A DNA stretch of 43,367 nucleotides, taken from assembly GCA_002179805.1 (NCBI GenBank), contig NAVB01000499.1, positions 1 through 43,367 on the forward strand, written 5' to 3'. This document shows, piece by piece, positions 31,178-42,355 of the stretch; within the stretch, counting starts at the first letter, position 1; the number at the start of each line of letters is the position of its first letter. The translations under genes and the position numbers were made by a program. This DNA is from Acanthamoeba lenticulata (taxonomy: Eukaryota > Discosea > Longamoebia > Acanthamoebidae). The notes under the pieces were generated by a model that did not search any database, was not told the origin of the DNA, and saw only the letters and a program-made list of their open reading frames with translations.

Positions 31178-33639
31178 TCAGGCCAGGGGAGTCTCGCTCA
31201 TGGCCTTGAGCGAGACCATTCGACGGCGAGAGTTTTGAGACACGAACGTGTTGCACGTCGCCGCCTTTGCCTCGGCCCGATCCTCCATGTTCGGGTAGTG
31301 CCTGTGGCCATCACGACACGCAACACACCAGTTAGGAAAACAAGGCTCAACGAGGCTGGCCGTGGTGGATCCACGCACCTAAGGTCGTGTCCCAGGTAGA
31401 CCTGGCGCGGCCTCACAATCTTGTTCTCGGGGTCGTCCAGCAGCTCGAGCCAGTGCGCCAGCCACCCGACTGTGCTCACACACACAAGCAAGGCGATGAG
31501 GCACGGCAAGTGTGGCCACACCAGCATGCGGATGCGTACCAGCCCGAGGGATCGTGAAGAGGACCGGGAACATGTCGGTGGGGAAGCCCATCGCCTTGTA
31601 GATGAGTCCGCTGTAGAAGTCCACATTGGGGTAAAGATGCCTGGTCACAAAGTACTCGTCGGCCAGGGCCTGGCGCTCGAGCTCAAGAGCCACTTCGATC
31701 AACGGCTCGTGACCGCACACCTCGAACACCTGCAGCATCAACACGAGAACGAGAGAGAGAGAGAGAGAGTAAGCACTCATGAAGTGAAGCTTCGAAGAGA
31801 GGAAGAGGGTCGGCACCTCGTAGGCAGTCTTTTTGATGATGGCTGCACGTGGGTCGTAGCTCTTGTAGATCCGGTGGCCGAAGCCCATCAGCTTTGTCCT
31901 GCGTGCCTTGACGTCATCCAAGAACGCGGGGATGTTCTCCTTGGAGCCGATGCTCTCCAGCATGCGCAGCACCGCCTGTGATTGGCAAAAGGGAGGACGT
32001 CAGCAGCGCCCAGCCTGATAGCTCACCACGCGGGGGCTTACCTCGTTGGCGCCGCCGTGGAGAGGCCCGAAGAGAGCGCCAGCAGCGCCTGCGACGGCCG
32101 TGAAGGGATCCGCTTTCGACGATGCGATGTGGCGCATCGCGGACGTGGAGCAGTTCATTTCGTGATCCGCTGCCAAAATCGACCAATTGTGATCAGCACA
32201 TCGTGAATCACGCCATTCCCTCGGCGGGCGGTATGGCCACATACCATGGAGGATGAAGAGCACTTCAAGGGCCCGGACGAGCTTGGGGTGCGGCCTGTAG
32301 TCCGGCTCCTGGAGGCGGTCGAGCATGTACAGGAAGTTCTCCACATAGGACAAGTGGTTGACGGGCTCGTTGTAGGGCCTCCCAATCCTGCCACAAGATG
32401 GTAAGAACGCGCGGCTGGTGGAGGCCTATGGGCTCATCAGGATGTGTCGCACCGATGGCGGTAGGCACAGGCAGCGATGGTGGGCAGCTTGCCAATCACG
32501 CGGTAGATCTGCTTGTTCCTTGTTTGCACGTCGTCAAACACGTGGCATCCCTTCACGCACAGAACGCCGCCGATGTGTGGGTTCAATTCATTGCTGAAAT
32601 TCCAACCAGAAGAGAGCCAAGGATTGATTGAATAAAGATGAAATGTACCGAAAGGGCGGCGTTGGCTTCGGGATAGAATGTGGCCAGCGCAGCCATCGAG
32701 CTGTGGCACACAAGAACATCACAGTGAGAAGAGGGAAGGGGGTAAACAACACGAGATCAGGACGAGCTGAAGGGCTTCCTGACAGGCGCACCTGACAACC
32801 ATGCCCATGGGGTGTGCGTCGTAGCGGAAAGTCTGCAGCAGCGAGATCAGGTTTTGGTGGATGTACCTGTTGTGGTGGTGTCGTCTGACGAATGAGGAAA
32901 CAAGCACACTGGAACTGTGGAAAGCATGTGGCGTACGTGTGGGTCATGATGCGCGAGTTCCACTCGGCCAACTGCTGCTGGTTGGGGAGCTCGCCTTTGA
33001 TGAGGAGGTAGGCCACCTCGAGGAAGGTGGACTTCTCGGCCAGTTCCTCGATGGGATACCCGCGGTACCTGCGTGTTGGGTACATGTGGTGAGTTCGTGG
33101 CCTCTTCTTCTTCTTCTTCTTCTTCTTCTTGAAGAAATGCCGCGCAGGCAAGCGGCAGGTCGTGCTGTCACCTGAGGATGCCCTTGTCGCCATCAATGTA
33201 GCTGATGCGCGAAGTGGCCGAAGCGGTGTTGAGATAGCCCGGGTCGTAGGCGCTGTGGTGTTCACCAGAGAGAGAGAAGAGTGAGCACGTGCGAGCGCAA
33301 GGGATCAAATGGCATTGGCTACCGTAGGTTGAGGTCCTTGAGGCCAAGGGAGGCGATGGTGCCGTTCTTGATGGGGACTTCAATTGTTTTGCCCGTGCGG
33401 TTGTCCGTAATCGTCACCGTCTCCCTGGCGCAGCTGTACGAACGTGGGTCAGAGATCCAAAGCGGTGCTGGAGCTGTCCACATGTGATGTTGGTGTGTGT
33501 GGAGCATGCAGTACTCTGTGTTGCTGTGACCTTGCATGGGGTCTTGATGTTTGCAGTGGTGCTGGCAAAATGTGGTGGAGGCGAGCCACACAGTACCGTT
33601 TAAATACCTTGATGCCCCATCAAGATGTTCACGCAGCAT
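31178..33639 (-). CDS. citrate synthase, glyoxysomal/peroxisomal type
   Basis: Condenses acetyl-CoA with oxaloacetate to citrate for the glyoxylate or TCA cycle. Exons in transcript order 33639-33608 (uncertain), 33433-33323, 33252-33172, 33068-32937, 32866-32792, 32700-32649, 32550-32453, 32387-32245, 32169-32042, 31975-31817, 31729-31540, 31469-31379 and 31301-31178 give about 471 residues. Similarity runs the whole length to plant glyoxysomal enzymes: [82 protein letters not shown]. The catalytic His, His and Asp are present. The acceptor at 32550 was chosen because it restores family spacing. The first exon is doubtful: a TATTTAAA string lies inside the modelled intron 1, and in-frame ATGs exist at 33537, 33507 and 33483. 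No clear PTS1 or PTS2 is seen. Confidence 0.88.
33104..33130 (+). repeat. (CTT)9 microsatellite in a citrate synthase intron
   Basis: Nine uninterrupted CTT units in the intron at 33069-33171. On the sense (minus) strand this is (AAG)n. Likely length-variable between strains. Confidence 0.85.
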
Positions 33640-34363
33640 CTTGTCCTCTGCCTAGACACCCGAGGCGGGTCGGTGACTCTTCCGCATTTTTGGGGATCAC
33701 CACCAAGGTCATCTGGGCGCCCACTCGGAGCGTTAGGCTTGACCCTTTTAAGCTGTCTTTTCCGCGGCGTGCAAAGAATGGCGCTGGCGATCCCTCTTCA
33801 TCAGGCGCCAGTCGACGTGTTCCGGCCGTGGACGAAGAGGAAGCCGGCCGCCTTCTTCCGGCGCCGCGGGCTGTCTTCCACGGTACTTCCTCTTTTCTGC
33901 CGTAACTTGCCGACTGGCGCGCGATCGCCACCAATGGGCAGTGGGCTGGGCGTTGGTTTTGGGGGGGGGGTAGGCATGTCCCGCATCGTCACTTCATGTT
34001 TGTGGGCTTACAACAGCCAAACGGGAAGGGACGGAAAACCGCTCATAAAAGCATGCTAACTTACGCTAATTTCAGCAACGTGTCTCGGGTTGTTTGTTGT
34101 TCGGGTTGGGCGAAGAAAGAGTTTTTCTTTATGGTTTTTTTATTAATTGTTGGGAAATGGCGGGAAGGAATTTTCGGCTTACGGTTCGGCTGGGGAGAAC
34201 ACATCTTTATATCTGAAAAGCCAACAATTTCTGTCTCTGCAGCGAGGGGAATGCGCATTGAAGTTAGCAGCACTTGAACTTGCCTGCCCATCATCCCAGC
34301 AACAGTGAGAATCTTTGGAATTGGGGCGTCTGCACCGCTCTGAATCGCGGCTGCATCGCGTGA
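33640..34363. promoter_or_regulatory. divergent intergenic region, citrate synthase (-) and receptor kinase (+)
   Basis: About 720 bp. Overlapping open frames of 100-144 codons on both strands (33625-34059) show no domain, start or splice logic and are taken as chance. A run of ten G lies at 33961-33970. From about 34090 the sequence turns AT-richer towards the receptor kinase start. It should carry both promoters; no site is identified. Confidence 0.35.
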
Positions 34364-37300
34364 ATGATGAGGACATCGATGTCGATCTGTGTATTAGGCG
34401 TTCTTTTCGCTCTCCACCCAGCATCAGCCCTCGCCTGGTGTATATCGAAGGATGTGTGCTCGGTGGCAGGCCTATGCGATTATGTAATGGAGGGCAAAAT
34501 CACATATCTCAACGTGCCCGTCTTCCTCTTGATCGTCTACACCATTCCACTTCTATTTCTCCTCTATCACTTGTGGTGGAAAATCATCACCAAATTCAAG
34601 AAAGCCCTCACCGGCACTCTTGCTGTACAGAGCTCTCCTCTTATTATTATTATGAATTTTTTTTTTTTACACTCAATTGAGTTTTGTTTCTCGATACGAG
34701 AATCTGATGACCCCATTTTTTGTGAATTTGTGTGCAGTTCGAGCGCCAACTACTGCCCATTTACATAAGATGGCTGCAGCTTCTTATGGTCTTTATGACC
34801 TGGTTAGTGATGAGTCTCTTCCTGGCCCCCATACATCCCATTCTCGCTGTCATCCTCGCGGGCATCGAGGTCTTTGGGCTCTCCCTGTTCTGCAAGTACT
34901 TGCCCTCATCCCTTTCTTCTCTCCCCCACCATTTTCTACTCGAGACCGACTTCATTGTTTTGGTTCTTACCGTCGGGTGGCTTGACGGGCAGCACGCTTG
35001 TCGTGTGGCTACACCTGCCCGACCTCTCGCGTCGGTCGCTGTTGATCGCCATCGGGACCGGCGTTTGTGTCGCCACCGCCGTCACCAGCACTTGGGTTCG
35101 TGTCTCTTCTCCTGTTGATCAGTTGCGTGGCTGAGCTTGCCGTTGCTGCTTTCTTTTTTAATTACTGAGCCTGCTTGTGGGTGTACACTAGTACTTCGTG
35201 TCCAACCCGGGAACAGGCTGGACGTCACTGGAGCCCAACTGGAGCTACTTTGGGATTGTCTACAACGGGTCGTGGTGCGTCATCTACTTTGCCCTCTTGG
35301 TCGTGCCCTACGTGCCGTTTCTGCGCCGCTTCTCCGGTAAAGTGATGCTCTACCGTCTCTCGCCCCCCTATTGCCAGGGCCCATGCCCCTTGTGGTGTTC
35401 CCGCCTGGTGTCTCTCTCTCTCTCTCTCTCTCAACTTTGCGCCCCCGTATTGCCGCAGGGCGAAGCGCGCTCTATCGATTCCTGCTGGTGCTCACAGCCT
35501 CGTGGCTCCTGTCCACCTTCGCGGCCGTTCTCACCTATTACGACATCGACGGTGCCTCCTGGTACACGGCTTCTCGCCCACGCATGAACGCCCTGGATCA
35601 CCTGATGCTGATACACCAATTCGCGCACAATGTTACACGCACACACAGCGTGGCCCTGGCGCAGAGTGCTCTGGCGTCACTCTTTCTCGTGTTCGTCTAC
35701 GTCTCGTCCCTTTCGGCTGACTCCATCGAGTGGCGTAAGAAAGGTTACGCGGGAACCAAGGGCTCCAGCACGTCCTCGGCCCGCCTGCCGCTGATGTCGT
35801 GCGTCTTCTTCTTCTTCTTCATCATCATTATCTTCTTCTTGAAGTGAGCTGTTGCTCGCTGCTGCCGCACTCTCTCTCAACCTGTTTGGGATTCTTTTGT
35901 GCGTGGGGGGGGGCACAGACTGACAGACGATTGGAGGATCGACTATGAAGAGCTCGAAGTGGCTGAGCTACTCGCGCGTGGCAACTTTGCCGAGGTTCAT
36001 CGGTGCTTAGACGCAAAACAGCTATTTTTATTTTTGATGGCTTCCTCCTTAAAACTGATTGATGTAAATTTTTTTTCCTTGACCTGGCCAGGGGCTACTG
36101 GCGCGGCATCAACGTCGCCATCAAGACACTCTATCAGACTCAGATGAAGGGCACCGAGCTCAAGCAGTTTGAGAACGAGGTCGAGCTCCTCCGGCAGCTC
36201 CATCACCCCAACATTGTGCTCTTCATTGGCGCGTGCATGCAGGCCCCCCACTTCTCCATTGGTACCATTTTGTGCATTTCTTTTTTTTTTCTTCTTCTCG
36301 AAATTCTTATTCTTCTGTATTTTTTTAACGGCTGGCCGCGCAGTGATGGAGTTCATGCCGCAGGGGTCTCTCTACCACGTCATCCACTCGGGGCGCGAGT
36401 TGACGCTGCACCGGAAGTGCCTGATGGGACGCGACATCGCGCGCGGGATGCTCTATCTTCACTCACACAAGCCGCCGCTCGTGCATCGCGACCTCAAGTC
36501 GCTCAACATCTTGGCCGACGACAGTCTCAACCTCAAGGTCACCGACTTTGGCCTCTCGTGCAAGGGCAACCACACAGTCACGACTGTCGGCACCCCCGTG
36601 TACGCATCATTCCATCTCACGTGGTGTGTTGTTTGTCTTCGCCACGTTGGATTGGCTAACTTTTTAATAATACCTTACCATCGCACCTCAGCTATTCAGC
36701 GCCGGAGGTGCTGCGCTCGTCGTCCTTCTCTGAGAAGTCAGACGTCTACAGCTATGGCATCATCCTTTGGTGCGTCAGCGCGCACGTGTGTGTGTGTCTG
36801 TGTGTGTGCGTGCAATTGCGATGTGGGTAGGCATGTGTAAATTTCTATGTTATGGCTGACGCGTGTGACTTTATCAATGATCTCTTGTTCTTCCAACAGG
36901 GAGCTGCTTACGCGAGAGGAGCCTTACGAGGGCGTTACCGTGTTCGAGATCATCAACAGGGTCGTCTCCGATAAGCTCCGCCCGACCCTGCCTCAGCCCT
37001 CGGCTGACCATCCCACCGCGCTTCTCGATCTCATACAGGGGTACGAGGCGCCTCATCTTATTTATCGCAAATACGCACGACACACACTCACACACACTAA
37101 CAACGCATTATTGGGGGGGGGGAACAGGTGCTGGCACGAAGAGCCAGAAGCGCGGCCAGACTTTGGTGAGATCTTGGAGTTCATAGAGCTGCAGGTGGAG
37201 GAGACGCGCGACCCCGAGAGCCTCCAGGCGTCGTCACATTCGATTTACGTCGACCTCAACTACTCATCTGGCGCTCGACGCACGCGCACAGCAGGAATCC

Positions 37301-37743
37301 AGCGCTCGTCGTCTTCACTGCTGGCGGCGGCAGCAGCAGCGTCATCCATGCCTCTCCCAGCGACGTCGGTCAAAGCTAAGCCGGGCCAAAACAAAGACGG
37401 CGACGATGAAGACGATTACGAACACAGAAGACGAACGACGACAGGAAGTGGAGAGGAGAGCGGCGACGGGTCGGTGCGGCTGCTGCTTGATCACCCGCCA
37501 GCCTCGTGGAGCAGCGACGCCGACCGGGAGCAGTCGCGCGACGACACCGCAGACGACAGGCTCCGGCTGGTGCCGCAACAACAGCAGCAACTTCAACCTC
37601 AGCAGCAGCAGCAGCAGCAGCAACAACAACAACAGCGAGAGATGAGGGGACAGCATAATGAGGGTGGAGCTGAGAGCGAGGATGAGGGTGAGGACAGTCG
37701 GCAGCGACAACGGCGCCTCACCATCAACGACTGTGACCCGTGA
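34364..37743 (+). CDS. seven-helix membrane domain fused to a TKL protein kinase
   Basis: Exons 34364-34624, 34738-34895, 34993-35095, 35192-35336, 35459-35561, 35649-35798, 35919-36002, 36092-36261, 36344-36599, 36692-36769, 36900-37040 and 37128-37743 give 754 residues. Residues about 5-23 are a signal peptide, followed by a short Cys-rich outer stretch (WCISKDVCSVAGLC). Seven hydrophobic helices follow (for example VPVFLLIVYTIPLLFLLY, then LLIAIGTGVCVATAV, then ALASLFLVFVYVSS). The cytosolic kinase (about 312-580) has RGNFAEVHRG, VAIK, HRDLKSLN, DFGLS and SAPEVL, all intact, so it should be active. The last 170 residues are low complexity and contain a Gln tract. The intron 35562-35648 is in frame and could be retained. 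Ligand and substrates are unknown; a receptor-kinase role is inference from architecture. Confidence 0.83.
35411..35432 (+). repeat. (TC)11 microsatellite in receptor-kinase intron
   Basis: Eleven TC units in the intron at 35337-35458, positioned where they extend the polypyrimidine stretch of the 3' splice site. Confidence 0.8.
37576..37635 (+). repeat. CAG/CAA tract coding polyglutamine
   Basis: Near-continuous Gln codons in the last exon of the receptor kinase: five Gln, then LQP, then thirteen Gln. CAG and CAA are mixed, which limits slippage. Confidence 0.85.
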
Positions 37744-37845
37744 ACGCCACCCACTTTGTGCAGTAGAAGAAGAAAAGAAAAGAAAGATATTTTAAAAATA
37801 ATTGAAAAACATTGGATCAAGACACGCCAGCTCGAAGGGCGAAAG

Positions 37846-39468
37846 ATGGGGCTATTAATCTACCTGGCGTTGGCAGGGGCTGCCCCACTTGTGGCTTCTC
37901 TTGTGCCCAGGTTCATCTACCGACAAGGATTGAGCGTCAAGGCCAATCACATTGTGTTGGGCGTTTCAGCAGGCCTCCTGTTTGCCATCGCCACATTGGA
38001 TCTTGTGCCCGAGGCCTTTTCCATGTCCTCATCTATGGCGCCAGCGCCGCATGCCGCTCATGAGCACGAGGAAAGTGGAGATCACGACGAGGAACAACAT
38101 AACCACGGGGGTGAGGGCGGTGCGTGGCTCCACACTCGCTTCACCCACACACCCATCCACAAGTGTAACGATAAGGTGCACCTAACAATGCTCATCATCG
38201 CACCCAACGCATATGTGTCTGTACATCTTCTATGGGCCAGGCCGCATCGCCATGATTGGTGTCGGGCTGGGCTATTTGGTGTTGCTCATGTTAGAGCAGA
38301 TTCTCACCTCCTCTGGGCATGCCCACTCGCACGGTACGTACCAAAATTGGTCGTTTCTTGTGCATGTGTGTAAAACACACAATGTTGTGGCAACAACGGC
38401 CCATATCATGGATATGGGTAGCCCTGACCGCGCTTCTCTCGCTCACAGGTGCTCCTCTACAAATCAACGATCTTGATGTCCACCGCGAGATGGAAGAGGC
38501 GCACACGGTGCGTTAGAGTCCGCTTGCAATTTTGTAAAGAGTACATTGAAGCCGCGAGTAACCTTGAATATGATCTTGGCGTTGTGTGCAGCACAATGAT
38601 CGTCACGGCGGAAACGGCTCACTATCGGAATCCTTTTCCGTGGTGGCGCTTGTCGCCCTTGCTGTGCACTGTTTTGTACGTCTCTTCTCTTCTTTGGGCT
38701 CCACTAGTCGCTGTTGTGCTATCTTTCGTGCTGGTGCAGGCTTCTTACCCAATCAATCACCGCCTTCTTTCTGCCTAGGTGGATGGACTGGTCATGGCGG
38801 GAGCCTATGAAGCCTCGGAACAGATCGGGGCGCGAGGTAAGTACTACTCCTCTCCCCCCCCCCCTCGAATCCAACTCCCTTGCTGCAAAAGCGTTTGGTG
38901 GAGGTAAACTCACGGGGGACGCCACATGGTGGTGTATTCAAGTTGCACTGGCGCTCATCATCCACAAGGTGCCGGATGGATTTGTGCTGTCGGCAGTGCT
39001 TTCTGCCTCTCGGAGCAATGCCTCCTTCGTCTCAACGGTCGCCTTTCTTGCCGCCATGACGCCTCTAGGTTTGTGCTCCCACTCTCCACTCTCTTTCCGT
39101 CCTCCTCCTCCGCTCTCCTTTTTGACGCCTGCTTACGAGCATACGCTGCTTTGGGGGGATCAGGTGGGCTGCTTGGATCCATGACGATGGGAGGCATCTC
39201 AGCTCCTGTGCTGAGCTTTGTGCTGGGTTTTGGCGCCGGCACCTTCCTCTTCATCACCGCCACAGGTACCGCCGTCATGATGCTCCTGTCCGACGTGTGG
39301 AAAAACAACTAATGTTGTTGTGACGATCACACCACTCCCTTTAAAGGCATCATCCCAGAGCTCTTTAACAAAGACACACCAAAGGATATCCGCAACCTTT
39401 CGCTCCTTGCCATGGTGTCCAGCTACATTGGTTTCTATCTCGTCGACATCTTCTTCCACGCCCATTAA
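37846..39468 (+). CDS. ZIP-family (SLC39) divalent metal transporter
   Basis: Carries Zn2+ or a related metal into the cytosol. Exons 37846-38119, 38241-38333, 38449-38507, 38592-38675, 38779-38836, 38943-39068, 39164-39265 and 39347-39468 give 305 residues. Helix 1 is at the N-terminus (LIYLALAGAAPLVASLV). The cytosolic loop is His-rich (HEHEESGDHDEEQHNHGG). The metal site is built from HCFVDGLVMAG in helix 4 and HKVPDG in helix 5. The last helix ends with a DIFFHAH tail. The H/D residues needed for transport are all present, and the sequence style is nearest to ZIP9/ZIP11-like members, though I do not assign one. AATAAA at 39490-39495, 22 bases after the stop, is the likely poly(A) signal. 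Confidence 0.9.
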
Positions 39469-39661
39469 TAATCCGCACTGTACAAAGGTAATAAAAAGAT
39501 ACTTTATTTCTTAAGGATTGTATCATTATCTGTAATGATATGGATATGAACCCTGTTATTGGCCTTGCCGAGCTTTTTTGGTCTTACGGTGCCGCTCTTT
39601 CTCGCTTAGCGGATCGGGTCTTATTTCCTCAATAACACGCTCACATTGGTGTAGACAACAC

Positions 39662-41669
39662 CTACACCTGCGCCTTCCGTGCTTTCCGGCAAGACTGGCA
39701 CGTCTTCGGGGGAGGAATCCCCTTACTGGTGAAGAACCTCACCTCACCTTCCGCGCGCCACCACATAGCGCCACAGAGCTTGCAGGGAATCATCTGTCCT
39801 CCTTGGTGGGGCGGGGGAAGCTGGCCTTGAATCGAGGAGGTGGAGGGCTTGGTGACTTGAGTTGAGAAGGTGGCGGGCTTGGTGGCTTGAGCCGGGCGTC
39901 TGACTTTCGGTCGAGAGTGATGAGTGGAGGCTGCTGCCCCAGGGGTGTTGAGGCTGATGGTCGGGCTGTTGCTGGCAGAGTCACTATCACTGTCACTGTC
40001 ACTGCTGCTGTCCTGCCGCGCTGGGCAAAGAAGGAGGAGGAGAATCGAAGTTAGCTTTATCCCATGCATTATATTGAAGTGACAAAAGAGAGAGAGAGAT
40101 ACCAGTCAATTTGGTCGTGGAAGGCCGTGGAGCAGGGGTGGCCTTGCTCAGCGAGTCACATAGCTGCCTGATGCTCCTGATGAACTTCTCTGCGGTCGTC
40201 CTGGCATCCAACGAAGTGAGCGCCCTGGCCTCCGATTCTAGCTGCTGAAGCACTATGTGCAGCTCGTCAACCAGATTGAAGCCCGAACAGATCTTCTTCA
40301 GCTCAGCGCAGCGCTTCACCAGCTCGTCGTTCATTGAGGCGATGGCTTGGTCGATTGCTGCCTTGGCTGACTTGACAGAGCTTATCTTCTGTGCAGCCTG
40401 CTGCTTGCCCTGGTTGGCGCTGTCGAACTTGGCCTTGACGTCGGCCAGCACCGTCTCGAGCGTCTTGGACACCGACCTCATCGTCTTTCGGCCGTGGTAG
40501 TGCTTGGTATAGCTGCAGCGTCCCTCGCACACCCTACAGTTTGATGTACCGTTCATCGCATAGCAACCAGTGAACTGGTTGGCGCCCATTCCGCTGATCT
40601 CGTTCAGGCCACAGTGGTCGTGGCACACGTGGTTGCAGGTGCTGCAGATGGTGCTGTGGTAGGGAGCGTCCACCAGTTCGTTCTGAGTGACGACCTTCTT
40701 CTGGATGTAGTCCTTGAACGAGTCGGCATCTGCTCCGTGCTTGCCCAGCGCTGTCTCGGCAGCAGCGATCTCATCTTGCAGCTTCTGAAGCTGGCCGATC
40801 TGGAGGCGGGCGTTGTGGAGCGTGGACTTGATGTGGTTCCGCTGCTCTTTCATCTGCTTGAAGGCTTCGGTCGATGCGGCGCTCGACTTGGCGACCAGTT
40901 GGCACAGCTTGTTCAATTCGGCCAGGGAGTCCTTCCAGTCGAGCTGCAACCGATCGAGCACGCGCTTGTTCCACGTGGCCGGATCGCTGGAGAAGGCGGT
41001 GTTGTTCATGTGGAACACTCTTCTGGGTGCGAGGACGTCGAGCGATTGAAGGTCGAAGTTGCACTCGTGCTCCCAGCAGTTGGTCATGACTACGATGATG
41101 TTCTGCAGTACGGCGTCGGGGAGAGACCCCTTGAGCCTCGTGATCACGTTCCTCAGATTCACCGTCAGCCGCGCTGTGGTGCCGTTGATGATTATCACGA
41201 TCGCTGACACCGACCCTAGCTCCTCGGCCACGGTCATGATCTTCTCCAGGTTGTTGTCGTCCTGCTGAACGCCCCTGGTGTCACTAAGCCCCGGCGTGTC
41301 AACAAAGGCAAACTCGGCCGCCAAGCTCCCCTTCTGCTTGAAGCGGTAGGTGTTACAGCTGTCCGTCTTGCTGCTGGACACGTTGCCCAGGTCGAACTCG
41401 TCATGCTCAAATTCCTCGGTCGCTGCCAGGAACTTGGTCGGGATGGCCACACAGAGGTTCTTGAGGGTGCCCCCGCGGAAGTAGTTGGTGAGGGTGTTGA
41501 TGAAGGTCGACTTGCCTGACCCAGTCTCCCCGATGACCAGAACGTTGATGACCCCTCCGCTCCCCCTGCTGCTTGTGCTGCCTGCTTTAGTGGTGGAAGA
41601 GGGTGGCCCGTGGCGCCTTGCCTTGGGCTTGCTCGAGCTCTGGGCCTGGGGTGGCGTACTCCTGTGCAT
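39662..41669 (-). CDS. AIG1-like GTPase with Cys-rich middle and C-terminal zinc ribbon
   Basis: Exons 41669-40103 and 40020-39662 give 641 residues. The P-loop GETGSGKST (47-55) and the DTPGLSDT switch place it with AIG1/GIMAP-like P-loop GTPases. Helical regions follow, then a cysteine/histidine cluster (CSTCNHVCHDHC ... CRVCEGRC ... HYH), as in a family of related fungal and protist GTPases. The second exon adds an acidic DSSSDSDSD stretch, a Pro/Thr-rich linker and a terminal CxxC...CxxC zinc-ribbon (CKLCGAMWW ... FFTSKGIPPPKTCQSCRKARK). The acceptor at 40020 was picked because it alone keeps the zinc-ribbon frame. An intron in the 5' UTR (41684-41765) is likely. Immune or membrane-remodelling roles of animal relatives are not proven here. 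Confidence 0.82.
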
Positions 41670-42355
41670 TGTAGGCGAGGTAACTTGAAGTTGCTGTGGT
41701 GTCTCCGGGCAAGCGTGTTTAGTTTTTTGATTTTTCCAAAATGCTCCTGCATTGGTTGCACGTACCACTCAAAAACCGCTCTCGTGGATACCAAGAGCTA
41801 CCTGCTACCGCTACATGTGCCCCAAGGTGATGGGAATTTGTGTGTATCTCAGATATATCGCAAAGGCGGCGACCAATAAAAGTTAACGGGCTGTGACGAA
41901 GTCGAAGTGTCGCAATAAACACTCCGGCCTTGGAAGGAGCAGCAGAGAAGCAAAGGGTACCCTAACGCACCCACCGCCGACGCATACACACTCGCTTTGC
42001 CAGCAAAAACGCTAAGGTCGGCCCCCCCCCCATCACTACGCCCACACTTGTCTCTGCCCTGCCACCAAAAAAGAAGAAAAATGGCCAGCCATCAAGCCTC
42101 TTTTCCTTGTGCCCCACGAGCAACAGGCACGTCGGCACTACCAACAGCGACAGCAGCAGCCACCCCTACCAAACATGTTTTTTCCACTCGCCGCTGCCGG
42201 ATCGGGCACAAAGAACGGCGGCCATAGCGCGTCGTCGTCGTCTTCAGCGCGAGCGCGGTCGGCCTGAAGTTCCGCAGCAGCGAGTGGCACCGCCAGTTCT
42301 GCGCCAGCTTCTTGCGGGTGACCCGTTCCCCACAGGAGCGCGTGCGCTTCCTTGA
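41670..42355. other. intergenic or unresolved region
   Basis: The left part is the 5' flank of the AIG1-like GTPase, with a candidate 5' UTR intron. From about 42220 both strands stay open with plausible codon use (plus-strand frame with FRSSEWHRQFCASFL; minus-strand frame with CGERVTRKKLAQNW). I cannot decide which, if either, is coding, and call neither. Confidence 0.3.

Noticed and set aside
31178..33433. Bacterial contamination as source of citrate synthase
   Set aside because: The gene has at least twelve exons with consistent GT-AG introns of the same style as its neighbours.
33625..34059. 144-codon plus and 101-codon minus open frames
   Set aside because: They lie in the divergent spacer between two well-supported genes and have no conserved features or splice signals.
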